Shown here: piece after piece, positions 1 through 8,991 of the stretch | Position numbering within the stretch: the first letter of the stretch is position 1 | How the letters are laid out: every line of letters starts with the position of its first letter | From: Candidatus Gastranaerophilales bacterium | GTDB lineage: Bacteria > Cyanobacteriota > Vampirovibrionia > Gastranaerophilales > Gastranaerophilaceae | Assembly: GCA_947587605.1 (NCBI GenBank) | Contig: CANPYB010000002.1 | Span: 1 to 43,127, forward strand | DNA length: 43,127 bases | Direction: 5' to 3' | Translations under genes and position numbers: made by a program | Notes under the pieces: model-generated | Told to the model about the DNA's origin: nothing | What the model saw: the letters and a program-made list of their open reading frames with translations, nothing else | The model's database searches: none

Positions 1-318
1 TCTGTTATCGGTGATATCTGCCCTAAGAATTTTAAGCATATAATAATAAATAATACCGCGCATGAAACAGTCGGCGGTATGCCTACTTCCATGGCTGAAA
101 CAAATATTGTTAAAATGGCTCAATCAGTCGGATATAAATACTTTGTAAGTGTCGACAATTACAATGATTTAGATAAAGAGCTTAAAATAATTAAAAATAA
201 ACAAGAATTATCTTTAATTGAAGTAAAATGTTCAATAGGGGCAAGAGAAAATCTCGGACGTCCAAAGACTTCCCCGCTTGAAAATAAAATTCAATTTGTA
301 AACTTTTTAAGACATTAA
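1..318 (+). CDS. Phosphonopyruvate decarboxylase, C-terminal part (5'-truncated by window edge)
   Basis: Frame 1 is open from base 1 (SVIGDICPKNFKHIIINNTAHETVGGMPTS...); NN-x-x-H-E-T-V-G-G-M-P-T and the terminal A-R-E-N-L-G-R-P-K-T-S-P-x-E-N-K motif are typical of the ThDP-dependent phosphonopyruvate/sulfopyruvate decarboxylase family; PEP mutase and AEP transaminase lie nearby. Confidence 0.8.
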   Translation, partial: SVIGDICPKNFKHIIINNTAHETVGGMPTSMAETNIVKMAQSVGYKYFVSVDNYNDLDKELKIIKNKQELSLIEVKCSIGARENLGRPKTSPLENKIQFVNFLRH

Positions 319-419
319 TTTCTTAAAATAACTTAATAAATTTATTAAAAAATATCAATATTTTCCTTTCATAAGTTTTATAGCATTATCAAAATTAACA
401 AAAAAGAAAGGAAATTATT

Positions 420-893
420 ATGGTTCAGAATGTTTCATTGGTTCCCGTGACATCTGCTAATCCGTATTACAAAAATGTAGTTACAAGACGTGAACGTAAA
501 TTAGATGAAGAAGTTTTTGAAAATGCAGAAAAACTTGTTAAAAAAGATAATGTAAGAAATTCAGATTATGGTCTTGTTGCTGCACAAACTTGTTTGGCAA
601 GAGATTTTGTTAATGCCGATGTTGAAGAAGCTTGTTTACTTGCTGCAAAGATGGAATTTGTACATCGATTAATGGACGAAAATTTATCAGCTGACGCATC
701 AAGAGCAAATGAAAGAATAAGAACAAAGACTGACCAAATCCCTGCAAAAGTTGAACTTTCAAAAGTTCGTGGTGATAATTTTTCAACAGCAATTAAATCG
801 GGTAGTGATGGTTTATCAACCATTCTTAAATCCGGCGGTGACTTTATTAAAACTGGTGCTGACGCCGTTAAATCATTATCTTGTGTAGCATAA
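420..893 (+). CDS. Hypothetical protein, helical, no recognised domain
   Basis: 157-aa ORF with aaagaaagga SD-like sequence before ATG; followed by a terminator hairpin. Confidence 0.7.
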   Translation: MVQNVSLVPVTSANPYYKNVVTRRERKLDEEVFENAEKLVKKDNVRNSDYGLVAAQTCLARDFVNADVEEACLLAAKMEFVHRLMDENLSADASRANERIRTKTDQIPAKVELSKVRGDNFSTAIKSGSDGLSTILKSGGDFIKTGADAVKSLSCVA

Positions 894-907
894 ATCGTAT
901 TAAATTA

Positions 908-941
908 TAAAAAAATCCGTCTTGTAAAGGCGGATTTTTTA
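908..941 (+). terminator. Intrinsic terminator
   Basis: AAAATCCG...CGGATTTTTT stem followed by T-rich tract, just after the stop at 893. Confidence 0.75.
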
Positions 942-964
942 TTTTACGCTTTATTGCCGACATT

Positions 965-2569
965 TTATTTTTCTAATTCCGACGGACCTAATTTTATAAT
1001 AACATAATCTTTTGTTTCTTTAATTGAGTTTTCTTGAGGATATGTATTCATATCTTTTATTTGTTCTTTAAGCGCTGTTATCAAAGGATGAATTTTAGAT
1101 TTTTTCGGCAGTTCTGCATATCCTTTTATATTAAGTCCTAATTCCCGCATAAAATAGTATTCGCGCACTGTAAATATTTCCTTAAGACGATTGTCATACC
1201 TGTCCCAGTTAAAAATACTTATATTGATTTCAGGTGCCTCTTTATAATACTGATACCTTAATTCCGGATTTTTTCTAACCCCTATAAACAATAAAGGTTT
1301 TTCAGTTAAATTGAGCCTGCATAAATCGTACATTATTTGATATGCATACATTTTATCATTCTGAAATTTTAAATTTTCAGTATATAATGTCTTATTAATT
1401 TCATATGAAGAATAAAATACTGCCAATCCTGCAAAAACCAATATAATTTTAGATAATAATTTTCTGTTTCTAAAAATTATAAATAATAACATGATTGTAA
1501 AAGCATTAAAAAATCCCACGGTGGCATAATTTCTGTATGGAAGGTCGTTATTGCCAAGCAAAAGAAATATCAAAAAAGGCACTGCCATTATGTATAAACC
1601 GTTTATTAATATATGTATCCCTTTACTTTGTTTTTTATCTTCTTCTTTAGAAAAACATTTATTATTTTTAATAACAAAATATAAAACAATTATCGCAAAA
1701 ATGATATAACAAATAATCGTTAATATCGAACCAAAATTATGTGAACAAGTTATAATAAAATCCTTACAAAATATTTTTAATGTATTAAAAAATGAGTTCA
1801 AAAACGTAGATAATGAAGTTACATCATATTTAAAAAAATCATCAAAACGGCTGTATTTAATATGATATAAATTCTTAAAAAGTTTAACTATAAGCATATT
1901 AAGAGAATAACAAATTATAAAAATAGCTGATATTAATGCCCATTTTTTATAAAGATTTTTTATGGAATAACTTTTATTAAAAGTTATTCTTAAAAATTCA
2001 ATAAATCCTATCCCCAATAAAGTGTACAAAAATGGAGTTTCATAAGAAGATAAAATGATAGTTATAAATAATAAAATAATAAAAATATATTTTTTTAAAT
2101 TATCTTTATACAGATAATATAAAGCTAAAGCACTTAAAATAGTATTAAATGAATAAAGAATTGTTTCTTCATTAAACATAAAAATATAAATGATAAACGG
2201 GCAAGAAAGTGCAATTACACTAAATAAAGTAAATAAATTAATATTATAATTTGGATTTTCAGAATCTGGCAGATTTGAATTCGAAATAACAGTATCTATA
2301 AATATATAAATTCCCGTAAAATAAAATAATATTGCCAATAAGTTTAACCAAGCCGATACATAAGAATTAATTTTAAAAAATTGATAATATATTAAATTAA
2401 ATGGTCTATTAATACTGATATTTGTTTCCAATTTTGACCAAATATCCATTATTTCGTCGTCAATTCCGATAGAGTTATTTGTAAAAAAATATCCAAAGCA
2501 TAAAATAATTGTTAATATAACGCATGTCAAAAAGGATTTATTTTTTAATATATTACTAATATTTAACAT
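965..2569 (-). CDS. Multi-pass membrane protein, possibly GtrII-like glycosyltransferase
   Basis: About 530 aa, many hydrophobic segments, N-terminal N-S-I-G-I-D-D-E acidic loop after TM1 as in GT-C/GtrII-type proteins; ATG at 2569 preferred over the TTG at 2593. Confidence 0.6.
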   Translation of the reverse strand: MLNISNILKNKSFLTCVILTIILCFGYFFTNNSIGIDDEIMDIWSKLETNISINRPFNLIYYQFFKINSYVSAWLNLLAILFYFTGIYIFIDTVISNSNLPDSENPNYNINLFTLFSVIALSCPFIIYIFMFNEETILYSFNTILSALALYYLYKDNLKKYIFIILLFITIILSSYETPFLYTLLGIGFIEFLRITFNKSYSIKNLYKKWALISAIFIICYSLNMLIVKLFKNLYHIKYSRFDDFFKYDVTSLSTFLNSFFNTLKIFCKDFIITCSHNFGSILTIICYIIFAIIVLYFVIKNNKCFSKEEDKKQSKGIHILINGLYIMAVPFLIFLLLGNNDLPYRNYATVGFFNAFTIMLLFIIFRNRKLLSKIILVFAGLAVFYSSYEINKTLYTENLKFQNDKMYAYQIMYDLCRLNLTEKPLLFIGVRKNPELRYQYYKEAPEINISIFNWDRYDNRLKEIFTVREYYFMRELGLNIKGYAELPKKSKIHPLITALKEQIKDMNTYPQENSIKETKDYVIIKLGPSELEK

Positions 2570-2755
2570 TATACAAAAACCTGTCTTTATCAATTATACA
2601 ATAAAACTAAACAAAGAATTTTTTATTAAGAAAAATTTGTCATATTAATTTTTCATTAAATTATTCACTGTTGATGCAATAAAAAAATTGATTACGTTAA
2701 ATTTTTGTATCATAATAATGAAAATAGTAAAATATATTTGAACAAGGATTCATTA

Positions 2756-3892
2756 ATGGTGAAAAGAAATATATTATTAAACCCCGGTCCCGCTACTACT
2801 TCTGATACCGTTAAAATGGCTCAAGTTGTTCCTGATATTTGTCCTCGGGAAAAAGATTTTGCGGATTTAATGAAAAAAATCAGACAAGATTTGTTGAAAA
2901 TAGTTCATGCTGATTATAAAAAATACACATCAGTATTATTTTGCGGGTCAGGTACAATTAATATTGATATTTGTTTAAATTCTCTAATCCCCCCCCCGAA
3001 CGGAAAAATTTTAATTATTAATAACGGTGCATATTCATCACGTGCTGTTGAAGTTTGTGAATATTACGGGCTTGATTATATTAATTTAAAATTTCCTATT
3101 GATGAACTGCCCGATTTAGAATTAGCGGAAAAAATATTAATTGAAAATCCCGAAATTAAACTTGTTTACTCTACGCATAATGAAACAGGTACGGGGATAT
3201 TAAATCCTATAAGAGAAATAGGGGCTTTGGCCCATAAATATGGTGCAATTTCTGTTGTTGATACAACTTCAACGCTTGCAATGCTGCCTATTGATATGGA
3301 AAAAGATAATATTGACTTTTGTATGGCTTCAGCCCAAAAGGGAATTCAAGCTATGGCAGGTTTATCATTTATTATCGGAAATAAAGAGATAATAGAAACG
3401 TCTAAAAATTATCCTAAACGCTCATACTATTGCAATTTATATCTTCAATATGAATATTTTGAAAAAACGGGACAAATGCACTTTACACCTCCAGTTCAAA
3501 CAATATACGCATTGATGCAGGCATTAAAAGAATATTTTAACGAGGGGGAAGAACCTAAACGGCAACGTCATTTAAGAACTTTTGAAGCTATACATAAAGG
3601 TCTTGAAGAACTGGGATTTAAAAATGCAATAAAAAAAGAATGGCAGTCGGGGCTTGTTGTTTCTGTTATATATCCCGATGATAAAAACTGGAATTTTGAA
3701 AATATACATGATTATTGTTATAATCGCGGTTTTACGATATACCCCGGGAAAATTTCCTCACTTAATACTTTCAGATTATGTTCCCTCGGAGCAATTGACG
3801 AAAATGATATTAAGAACTTTTTTAAAGTATTTAAAGAAGCATTAATTTCTAATAATATTTCAATTCCGGTAATTTACAAAGGAGGAAATTAA
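2756..3892 (+). CDS. 2-aminoethylphosphonate transaminase-like (class V aminotransferase), containing a C9 tract
   Basis: LLNPGPATTSDTVKMAQVVPDICPREKDF, GSGTINIDICLNSLIPPPNGKILIINNGAY, VDTTSTLAMLPIDM...ASAQKGIQAMAG (PLP-Lys region): PhnW/AepZ-type; directly upstream of PEP mutase. Confidence 0.85.
   Translation: MVKRNILLNPGPATTSDTVKMAQVVPDICPREKDFADLMKKIRQDLLKIVHADYKKYTSVLFCGSGTINIDICLNSLIPPPNGKILIINNGAYSSRAVEVCEYYGLDYINLKFPIDELPDLELAEKILIENPEIKLVYSTHNETGTGILNPIREIGALAHKYGAISVVDTTSTLAMLPIDMEKDNIDFCMASAQKGIQAMAGLSFIIGNKEIIETSKNYPKRSYYCNLYLQYEYFEKTGQMHFTPPVQTIYALMQALKEYFNEGEEPKRQRHLRTFEAIHKGLEELGFKNAIKKEWQSGLVVSVIYPDDKNWNFENIHDYCYNRGFTIYPGKISSLNTFRLCSLGAIDENDIKNFFKVFKEALISNNISIPVIYKGGN
2989..2997. 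repeat. Homopolymer C9 inside the transaminase CDS
   Basis: atC CCC CCC CCg; C8 or C10 both lead to a stop within about a dozen codons. Confidence 0.95.
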
Positions 3893-5187
3893 TGAAAAAA
3901 GTTTATACCTGTTTTTGTACCGATGTTATTCATGAGGGGCATTTAAACATAATAAGAGAGGCGCAAAAATACGGTGAAGTTATTGTCGGCGTTTTGTGTG
4001 ATGAGGCTTTAGTACATTTTAATAAATTTCCGACTATTGATTTTAATGAACGGTTAAATTTGGTTAAAAATATTCCGGGCATAGCTCAAGTGATAGTTCA
4101 AAATGAAGTAATGTACGATAACATAGTAAAACAAATTGCACCTGATTACATTATTCATGGTGATAATTGGAAAACAGGCGCTATGAAAGCAATTCGTGAT
4201 AATTGTATAAAACTTATGAAAGAAACCGGCGGAGAAGTTATAGAAGTACCTTATACCTGCAGTGATAATATAAATCATATAACCGCTCAGATAAGAGAAA
4301 AATTAATGATGCCCGAGTACAGAAGAAAGCAGCTTAAAGAGCTTATTAAGTTAAGGGATATAGTAAAAACAATTGAAGTCCACAGCGGTTTGACGGGATT
4401 AATTGCAGAAAAGACAATTGTTGAGAATGACGGTAAAATTGATCAATTTGACGCAATGTGGATTTCGTCATTATGTGATTCGACCGCAAAAGGTAAACCT
4501 GATATTGAACTTGTAGATATGACATCAAGATTTAGAACAATATCGGATGTTATGGAAGTTACAACAAAACCCGTTATATTTGACGGCGATACCGGCGGAC
4601 TTATCGAGCATTTTGTTTACACGGTTCGTTCGCTTGAAAGAATGGGAGTTTCTGCTGTTATTATTGAGGATAAAACAGGTTTAAAGAAAAACTCATTGTT
4701 TGGTACCGAAGTAAATCAAAGTCAAGACAGTATTGAGCATTTTTGCGAAAAAATTAAAGCAGGTAAAAAAGTTCAATTAACATCCGATTTTATGATAATA
4801 GCAAGAATAGAAAGTTTAATACTGGAAATGGGAATGGCAGATGCTTTAACGCGTGCAAGGGCTTATGTCAAAGCAGGTGCGGACGGTATAATGATTCATT
4901 CAAGGAAAAAAGACCCTGCTGAAATCTTGGAATTTTGTGATTTGTTTAGAAAAGAAAATAAAACAACTCCAATAGTTGTTGTGCCGACTTCCTTTAATGA
5001 AATTACGGAAGCAGAACTTGCTGAACATGGCATAAATATTGTAATTTATGCCAATCAATTAACGCGTGCAGCATTCCCTGCTATGGAAAGTGTTGCAAAG
5101 GATATTTTGAAATATCACAGAGCAAAAGAAGCTGATGAAAGATTAATGCCTATTAAAGATATTATTTCTTTGATTGATGAATTGTGA
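3892..5187 (+). CDS. Phosphoenolpyruvate mutase with N-terminal cytidylyltransferase-like domain
   Basis: C-terminal half has EDKTGLKKNS (PEP mutase EDKxxxxxNS signature) and FDGDTGG; N-terminal ~130 aa has HEGH (HxGH) nucleotidyltransferase motif; overlaps the transaminase stop (aATGa). Confidence 0.92.
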   Translation: MKKVYTCFCTDVIHEGHLNIIREAQKYGEVIVGVLCDEALVHFNKFPTIDFNERLNLVKNIPGIAQVIVQNEVMYDNIVKQIAPDYIIHGDNWKTGAMKAIRDNCIKLMKETGGEVIEVPYTCSDNINHITAQIREKLMMPEYRRKQLKELIKLRDIVKTIEVHSGLTGLIAEKTIVENDGKIDQFDAMWISSLCDSTAKGKPDIELVDMTSRFRTISDVMEVTTKPVIFDGDTGGLIEHFVYTVRSLERMGVSAVIIEDKTGLKKNSLFGTEVNQSQDSIEHFCEKIKAGKKVQLTSDFMIIARIESLILEMGMADALTRARAYVKAGADGIMIHSRKKDPAEILEFCDLFRKENKTTPIVVVPTSFNEITEAELAEHGINIVIYANQLTRAAFPAMESVAKDILKYHRAKEADERLMPIKDIISLIDEL

Positions 5188-5195
5188 GGATTATA

Positions 5196-5926
5196 ATGAG
5201 TACTTGGCTTGAAATATGGAATAAAAGAACTGCCGACAGTGAAATATTGTCATCAAATGAGATAAGAAAAATATTTGCAGAGTTAAAAAGGGCTAACGGG
5301 TTTGACGTAATAAACGGCGGACTAAGCATTAATGCTCTGATTAATCAATATGAAGATATAAAACAAAATTTTTCACTATATTTTAAAGATAAGGATTTTT
5401 CAAAAATAAAAAGTATTTATGAAATAGGGTGCGGAAGCGGGGCTAATCTGTTTCTTTTTCAACAGGAAAACAAAATTGTCGGGGGGGGGATTATTCAAGC
5501 AGTTTAATCAAAATTGCAAAAAAAATTCTAAAATCTTCCGATTTGCAATGTATTGAGGCTGTTGATGTGCCCAAAATGCCTAAATATGATGCGGTTTTAT
5601 CTAACAGCGTATTTTCTTATTTCCCCGATTATACTTACGCAAATACGGTTTTAGAAAAATTATTTATTAAAGCGCAATATGTTATAGGTTTAATAGACAT
5701 ACATGACATTGAAAAAAAAGAAGATTTTATAAATTTCAGAAAGGCTAACATTGAAGATTATGAAATAAAATATAAAGATTTGAATAAGTTATTTTATTCG
5801 AAAGAATATTTTATTCAATTCGCAAAAAAACATGATATGAATATAAAATTTACAAAATCTAAAATGGAAGGATATTGGAATAACGAATATGTATTTAACT
5901 GTTATTTGTATAAACGGGAAGCATAA
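5196..5926 (+). CDS. SAM-dependent methyltransferase interrupted by a frameshift at a G9 tract (phase-OFF as shown)
   Basis: 5' part has IYEIGCGSGANLFLF (motif I); adding one G at 5481-5489 gives ...NKIVGGGDYSSSLIKIAKKILKSSDLQCIEAVDVPKMPKYDAVLSNSVFSYF..., joining both track ORFs into one methyltransferase. Confidence 0.85.
5481..5489. repeat. Homopolymer G9 at the frameshift point of the methyltransferase
   Basis: gtcGGGGGGGGGatt; in-frame reading ends at taa 5507, +1 G restores the downstream frame. Confidence 0.95.
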
Positions 5927-5929
5927 ATA

Positions 5930-6631
5930 ATGACAAATGCAATAATAATGGCGTCCGGGCTTGGAATGAGGATGCGTCCTTTAACGGAGAAAATCCCCAA
6001 ACCTTTAATAAAAGTAAATAATATTCCGTTGATAGAAACTGTTATTAACGGATTATCGGAACATAATGTTAAAAATATTTATATTGTTGTCGGGTATTTG
6101 GGCGTACAATTTAATTTTTTGCTTTATAAATATAAAAATGTATCAATAATAGAAAATCCCGATTATGAAAAGGCTAATAATATTTCGTCAATTTTTTATG
6201 CAAAAGATGAATTGAAAAAGTCGGATTGTTTTATATGTGAAGCTGATTTGTTTATTTCTGATATTAATATATTTAACTTTGATTTACATTGTTCCTGTTA
6301 TTTCGGAAAAATGGTGAAAGGATATTCGTCGGATTGGGTTTTTGACTTGTCTGATGACGGATATATTACAAGAGTCGGGAAAAAAGGAAATAATTGCTAT
6401 AATATGACAGGTATATCTTATTTTACTAAAAAAGATGCCTGTATTTTATCAGATATAATAGAAAAAACTTATAATACGGCAGGTTGCGAAAATTTATTCT
6501 GGGACGATGTCGTAAATAATAATTTGGATAAATTAAAATTAAGAATAAATCCCGTAAAAGAGTCGCAAATTATAGAAATAGATACAATTGAAGAACTTGA
6601 AACACTTAGAAAATATTATAAGTGCCGATAA
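5930..6631 (+). CDS. LicC/PntC-like nucleotidyltransferase (probable CTP:2-aminoethylphosphonate cytidylyltransferase)
   Basis: AIIMASGLGMRMRPLTEKIPKPLIKVNNIPLIE and IVVGYLGVQF...NISSIFYAKDEL, as in LicC-type cytidylyltransferases; substrate assigned from PEP mutase/AEP transaminase context. Confidence 0.8.
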   Translation: MTNAIIMASGLGMRMRPLTEKIPKPLIKVNNIPLIETVINGLSEHNVKNIYIVVGYLGVQFNFLLYKYKNVSIIENPDYEKANNISSIFYAKDELKKSDCFICEADLFISDINIFNFDLHCSCYFGKMVKGYSSDWVFDLSDDGYITRVGKKGNNCYNMTGISYFTKKDACILSDIIEKTYNTAGCENLFWDDVVNNNLDKLKLRINPVKESQIIEIDTIEELETLRKYYKCR

Positions 6632-6649
6632 TTACGAGGATTTAGATAT

Positions 6650-7597
6650 TTATTTTACGCTTTGCAATTGACATAATTCAATATATTTTACAGCACTGCA
6701 AGCTGCAATTGCGCCGTCTGACGCGGCTGTTATTACCTGCCTTAAAGGAGTATTTCTTACATCCCCTGCCGCATATACTCCTTGAAGTGAGGTTTGCATG
6801 TTTATATCCGTTTTTATAAATCCGTCAGAAGTCTGCTCTATTTGCCCGTTTAGGCTTTCTACGTTTGGATTATAGCCTATATATACAAATACTCCGTCTG
6901 TTGGCAGTTCTTTATTTTCACCTGTTTTTTGGTCTTTAAATATAACCTTTTCAACACAATTATTACCTTGTATTTCTAAAGGATTTGCACTCATTATAAA
7001 TTCAATTTTTTCATTTTTGCAAGCGCGGGAACATACAAGTTTATCTGCTCTGAAATTATCCCGTCTGTGCATTATATATACTTTTTTGGCAAATTTTGTC
7101 AGATACATAGCTTCTTCAAGAGCAGAGTTGCCTCCGCCTATTACTGTTACAACTTTATCCTTGTAAAATGCTCCGTCACATACCGCACAATAACTTACTC
7201 CTCGCCCTTTAAATTCTTCTTCTCCCGCGATATTTAATTTTTTTGCCTGCGCTCCGGTTGCAATTATTACTGTTTTTGATGTAAATATTTTGTCTTTAGT
7301 TTCTATTTCTTTTATCTCGGACGTTAAATTTATTTTTTGAATTTCAACAAACGGAAATTTCTCCGCTCCGAATTTATCCGTATGATTTTCAAATTTTTCC
7401 ATTAATTCATAACCGCATATCTTTTCAAATCCGGGATAATTTTCAATCTCAAGATAATTAGAGGGCTGACCCCCGAACATATTTATATCAAGTATTGCAG
7501 TTTTTAAGTTTCCTCTTGACGCGTATATGGCGGCAGAACATCCCGCAGGGCCTGCCCCTAATATTATTACGTCATAATTTAATTTTTCTTTCTCCAT
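6650..7597 (-). CDS. trxB: Thioredoxin reductase (TrxB-like)
   Basis: GAGPAGCSAAIYASR, CAVCDGAFYKDK redox CxxC, AAGDVRNTPLRQVITAASDGAIAA. Confidence 0.92.
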   Translation of the reverse strand: MEKEKLNYDVIILGAGPAGCSAAIYASRGNLKTAILDINMFGGQPSNYLEIENYPGFEKICGYELMEKFENHTDKFGAEKFPFVEIQKINLTSEIKEIETKDKIFTSKTVIIATGAQAKKLNIAGEEEFKGRGVSYCAVCDGAFYKDKVVTVIGGGNSALEEAMYLTKFAKKVYIMHRRDNFRADKLVCSRACKNEKIEFIMSANPLEIQGNNCVEKVIFKDQKTGENKELPTDGVFVYIGYNPNVESLNGQIEQTSDGFIKTDINMQTSLQGVYAAGDVRNTPLRQVITAASDGAIAACSAVKYIELCQLQSVK

Positions 7598-7611
7598 TCC
7601 CCTTAACTCTC

Positions 7612-8109
7612 CTAATTAATTCCTAAAATCCCCGATATCGGTGCGCCTGATATCTTAGTACCTTTTACTTGATATTCGACGTAATCTTCTTTAATAAGTT
7701 TCCCGTTTTTATATGTTTTTATACTTATTTTATCAACTCCCGTAAAATTATCCCCGTTTACCGTTAAAATGGGGGTTTCAAGTGATTCTTCATCGGGATA
7801 TGAAGTACGCTTTTCAAATTTTACCGTTTTTCCTTTTACATCATCTACCGTTATATCAGCTCTTGCACCTGATAGCGGGTTCATTAATGTTATAACATCG
7901 CCTCTGCGGGTCAGAGTCCAGATATCCATACTTGTTGCGTCAAAATATTCTTTATTTGTTGATTTTGTGCAGACGGATACAACCTGCCAGTCGCCGAAAA
8001 ATTCACTCGGCACTCTGTCAGACATACTTATATTGCCCTCTATTACCTGCGAATATACTGGCAGAGCCATTATTATTAAACTCACTAAATAAACTGCAAT
8101 CTTTCTCAT
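7612..8109 (-). CDS. Secreted hypothetical protein
   Basis: N-terminal signal peptide (MRKIAVYLVSLIIMALPVYSQ), beta-rich C-terminus. Confidence 0.65.
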   Translation of the reverse strand: MRKIAVYLVSLIIMALPVYSQVIEGNISMSDRVPSEFFGDWQVVSVCTKSTNKEYFDATSMDIWTLTRRGDVITLMNPLSGARADITVDDVKGKTVKFEKRTSYPDEESLETPILTVNGDNFTGVDKISIKTYKNGKLIKEDYVEYQVKGTKISGAPISGILGIN

Positions 8110-8187
8110 ATAATTTATTTAATGATATTTTTTATTAAATCAAATCCCGCAAGAGTTATGCTCTTTTTACCATATTTTTGGCTTTTA

Positions 8188-8988
8188 TTATTTTATCGGA
8201 AATTTTGAAATTTCTATTTCCTGTGCATTTTCTACGTCATAAAACAGTTTTGACGACATTTTAAATTGCTGTGCGTTTGAGCTTACGTAAAATTTAGGTT
8301 CATATTCTTTTTTACCGCCTAAAAGTTCCGATTGCTTTAAATCTTGATATATATTTTGTGCAAATATTTTTGCGGGATTTATAAATAATTCCAACGGCGC
8401 AAAATGAGATAATATTCCTATTAAATAAGGATAATGAGTACAGCCTAATATTATTTTATCGGGATTATATTCTAACATCATATTTAATTTTGATTTAATG
8501 TCTTCTATGCTTTCGGGTTCATTTTGAAGCCTTTTTTCGGCTATATCAGCCCAGGCAGGACATGCTATTTCAAAAACTTCACTTCTTAAATTATAATTTC
8601 TGATTTCCCTTTTATATGCGTGTGAGTTTATTGTTGCTTGTGTCGCAAATACTCCTATTCTGTCATAATTAGCCAGTGCTATTTCTTTTGATACCGTTTG
8701 TACTATCGGATATATTTTATAGTTATATTCATTTTTAAGCTCGTTATATGTGTTTGCGGAAGTTGTATTGCAAGCCATTACAACAGCTTTTACATTTTTT
8801 GTTTCAAAAAAATCAAATATATTTTTGCTTATTTTTATTAATTCTTCTTTTGATTTGTTCCCGTAAGGAAGATTTTTTGTATCTCCAAAATAGATATAAT
8901 TTTCTTCACCCATAAGTTTGATGAGTTCAGCGAAAACGCTTAGTCCTCCCACTCCCGAATCAAATATACCTATTGGTTGATTGTTCAT
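8188..8988 (-). CDS. murI: Glutamate racemase
   Basis: PIGIFDSGVGGLSVFAEL, ACNTTSANTY, ILGCTHYPYL. Confidence 0.95.
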   Translation of the reverse strand: MNNQPIGIFDSGVGGLSVFAELIKLMGEENYIYFGDTKNLPYGNKSKEELIKISKNIFDFFETKNVKAVVMACNTTSANTYNELKNEYNYKIYPIVQTVSKEIALANYDRIGVFATQATINSHAYKREIRNYNLRSEVFEIACPAWADIAEKRLQNEPESIEDIKSKLNMMLEYNPDKIILGCTHYPYLIGILSHFAPLELFINPAKIFAQNIYQDLKQSELLGGKKEYEPKFYVSSNAQQFKMSSKLFYDVENAQEIEISKFPIK

Positions 8989-8991
8989 TGA

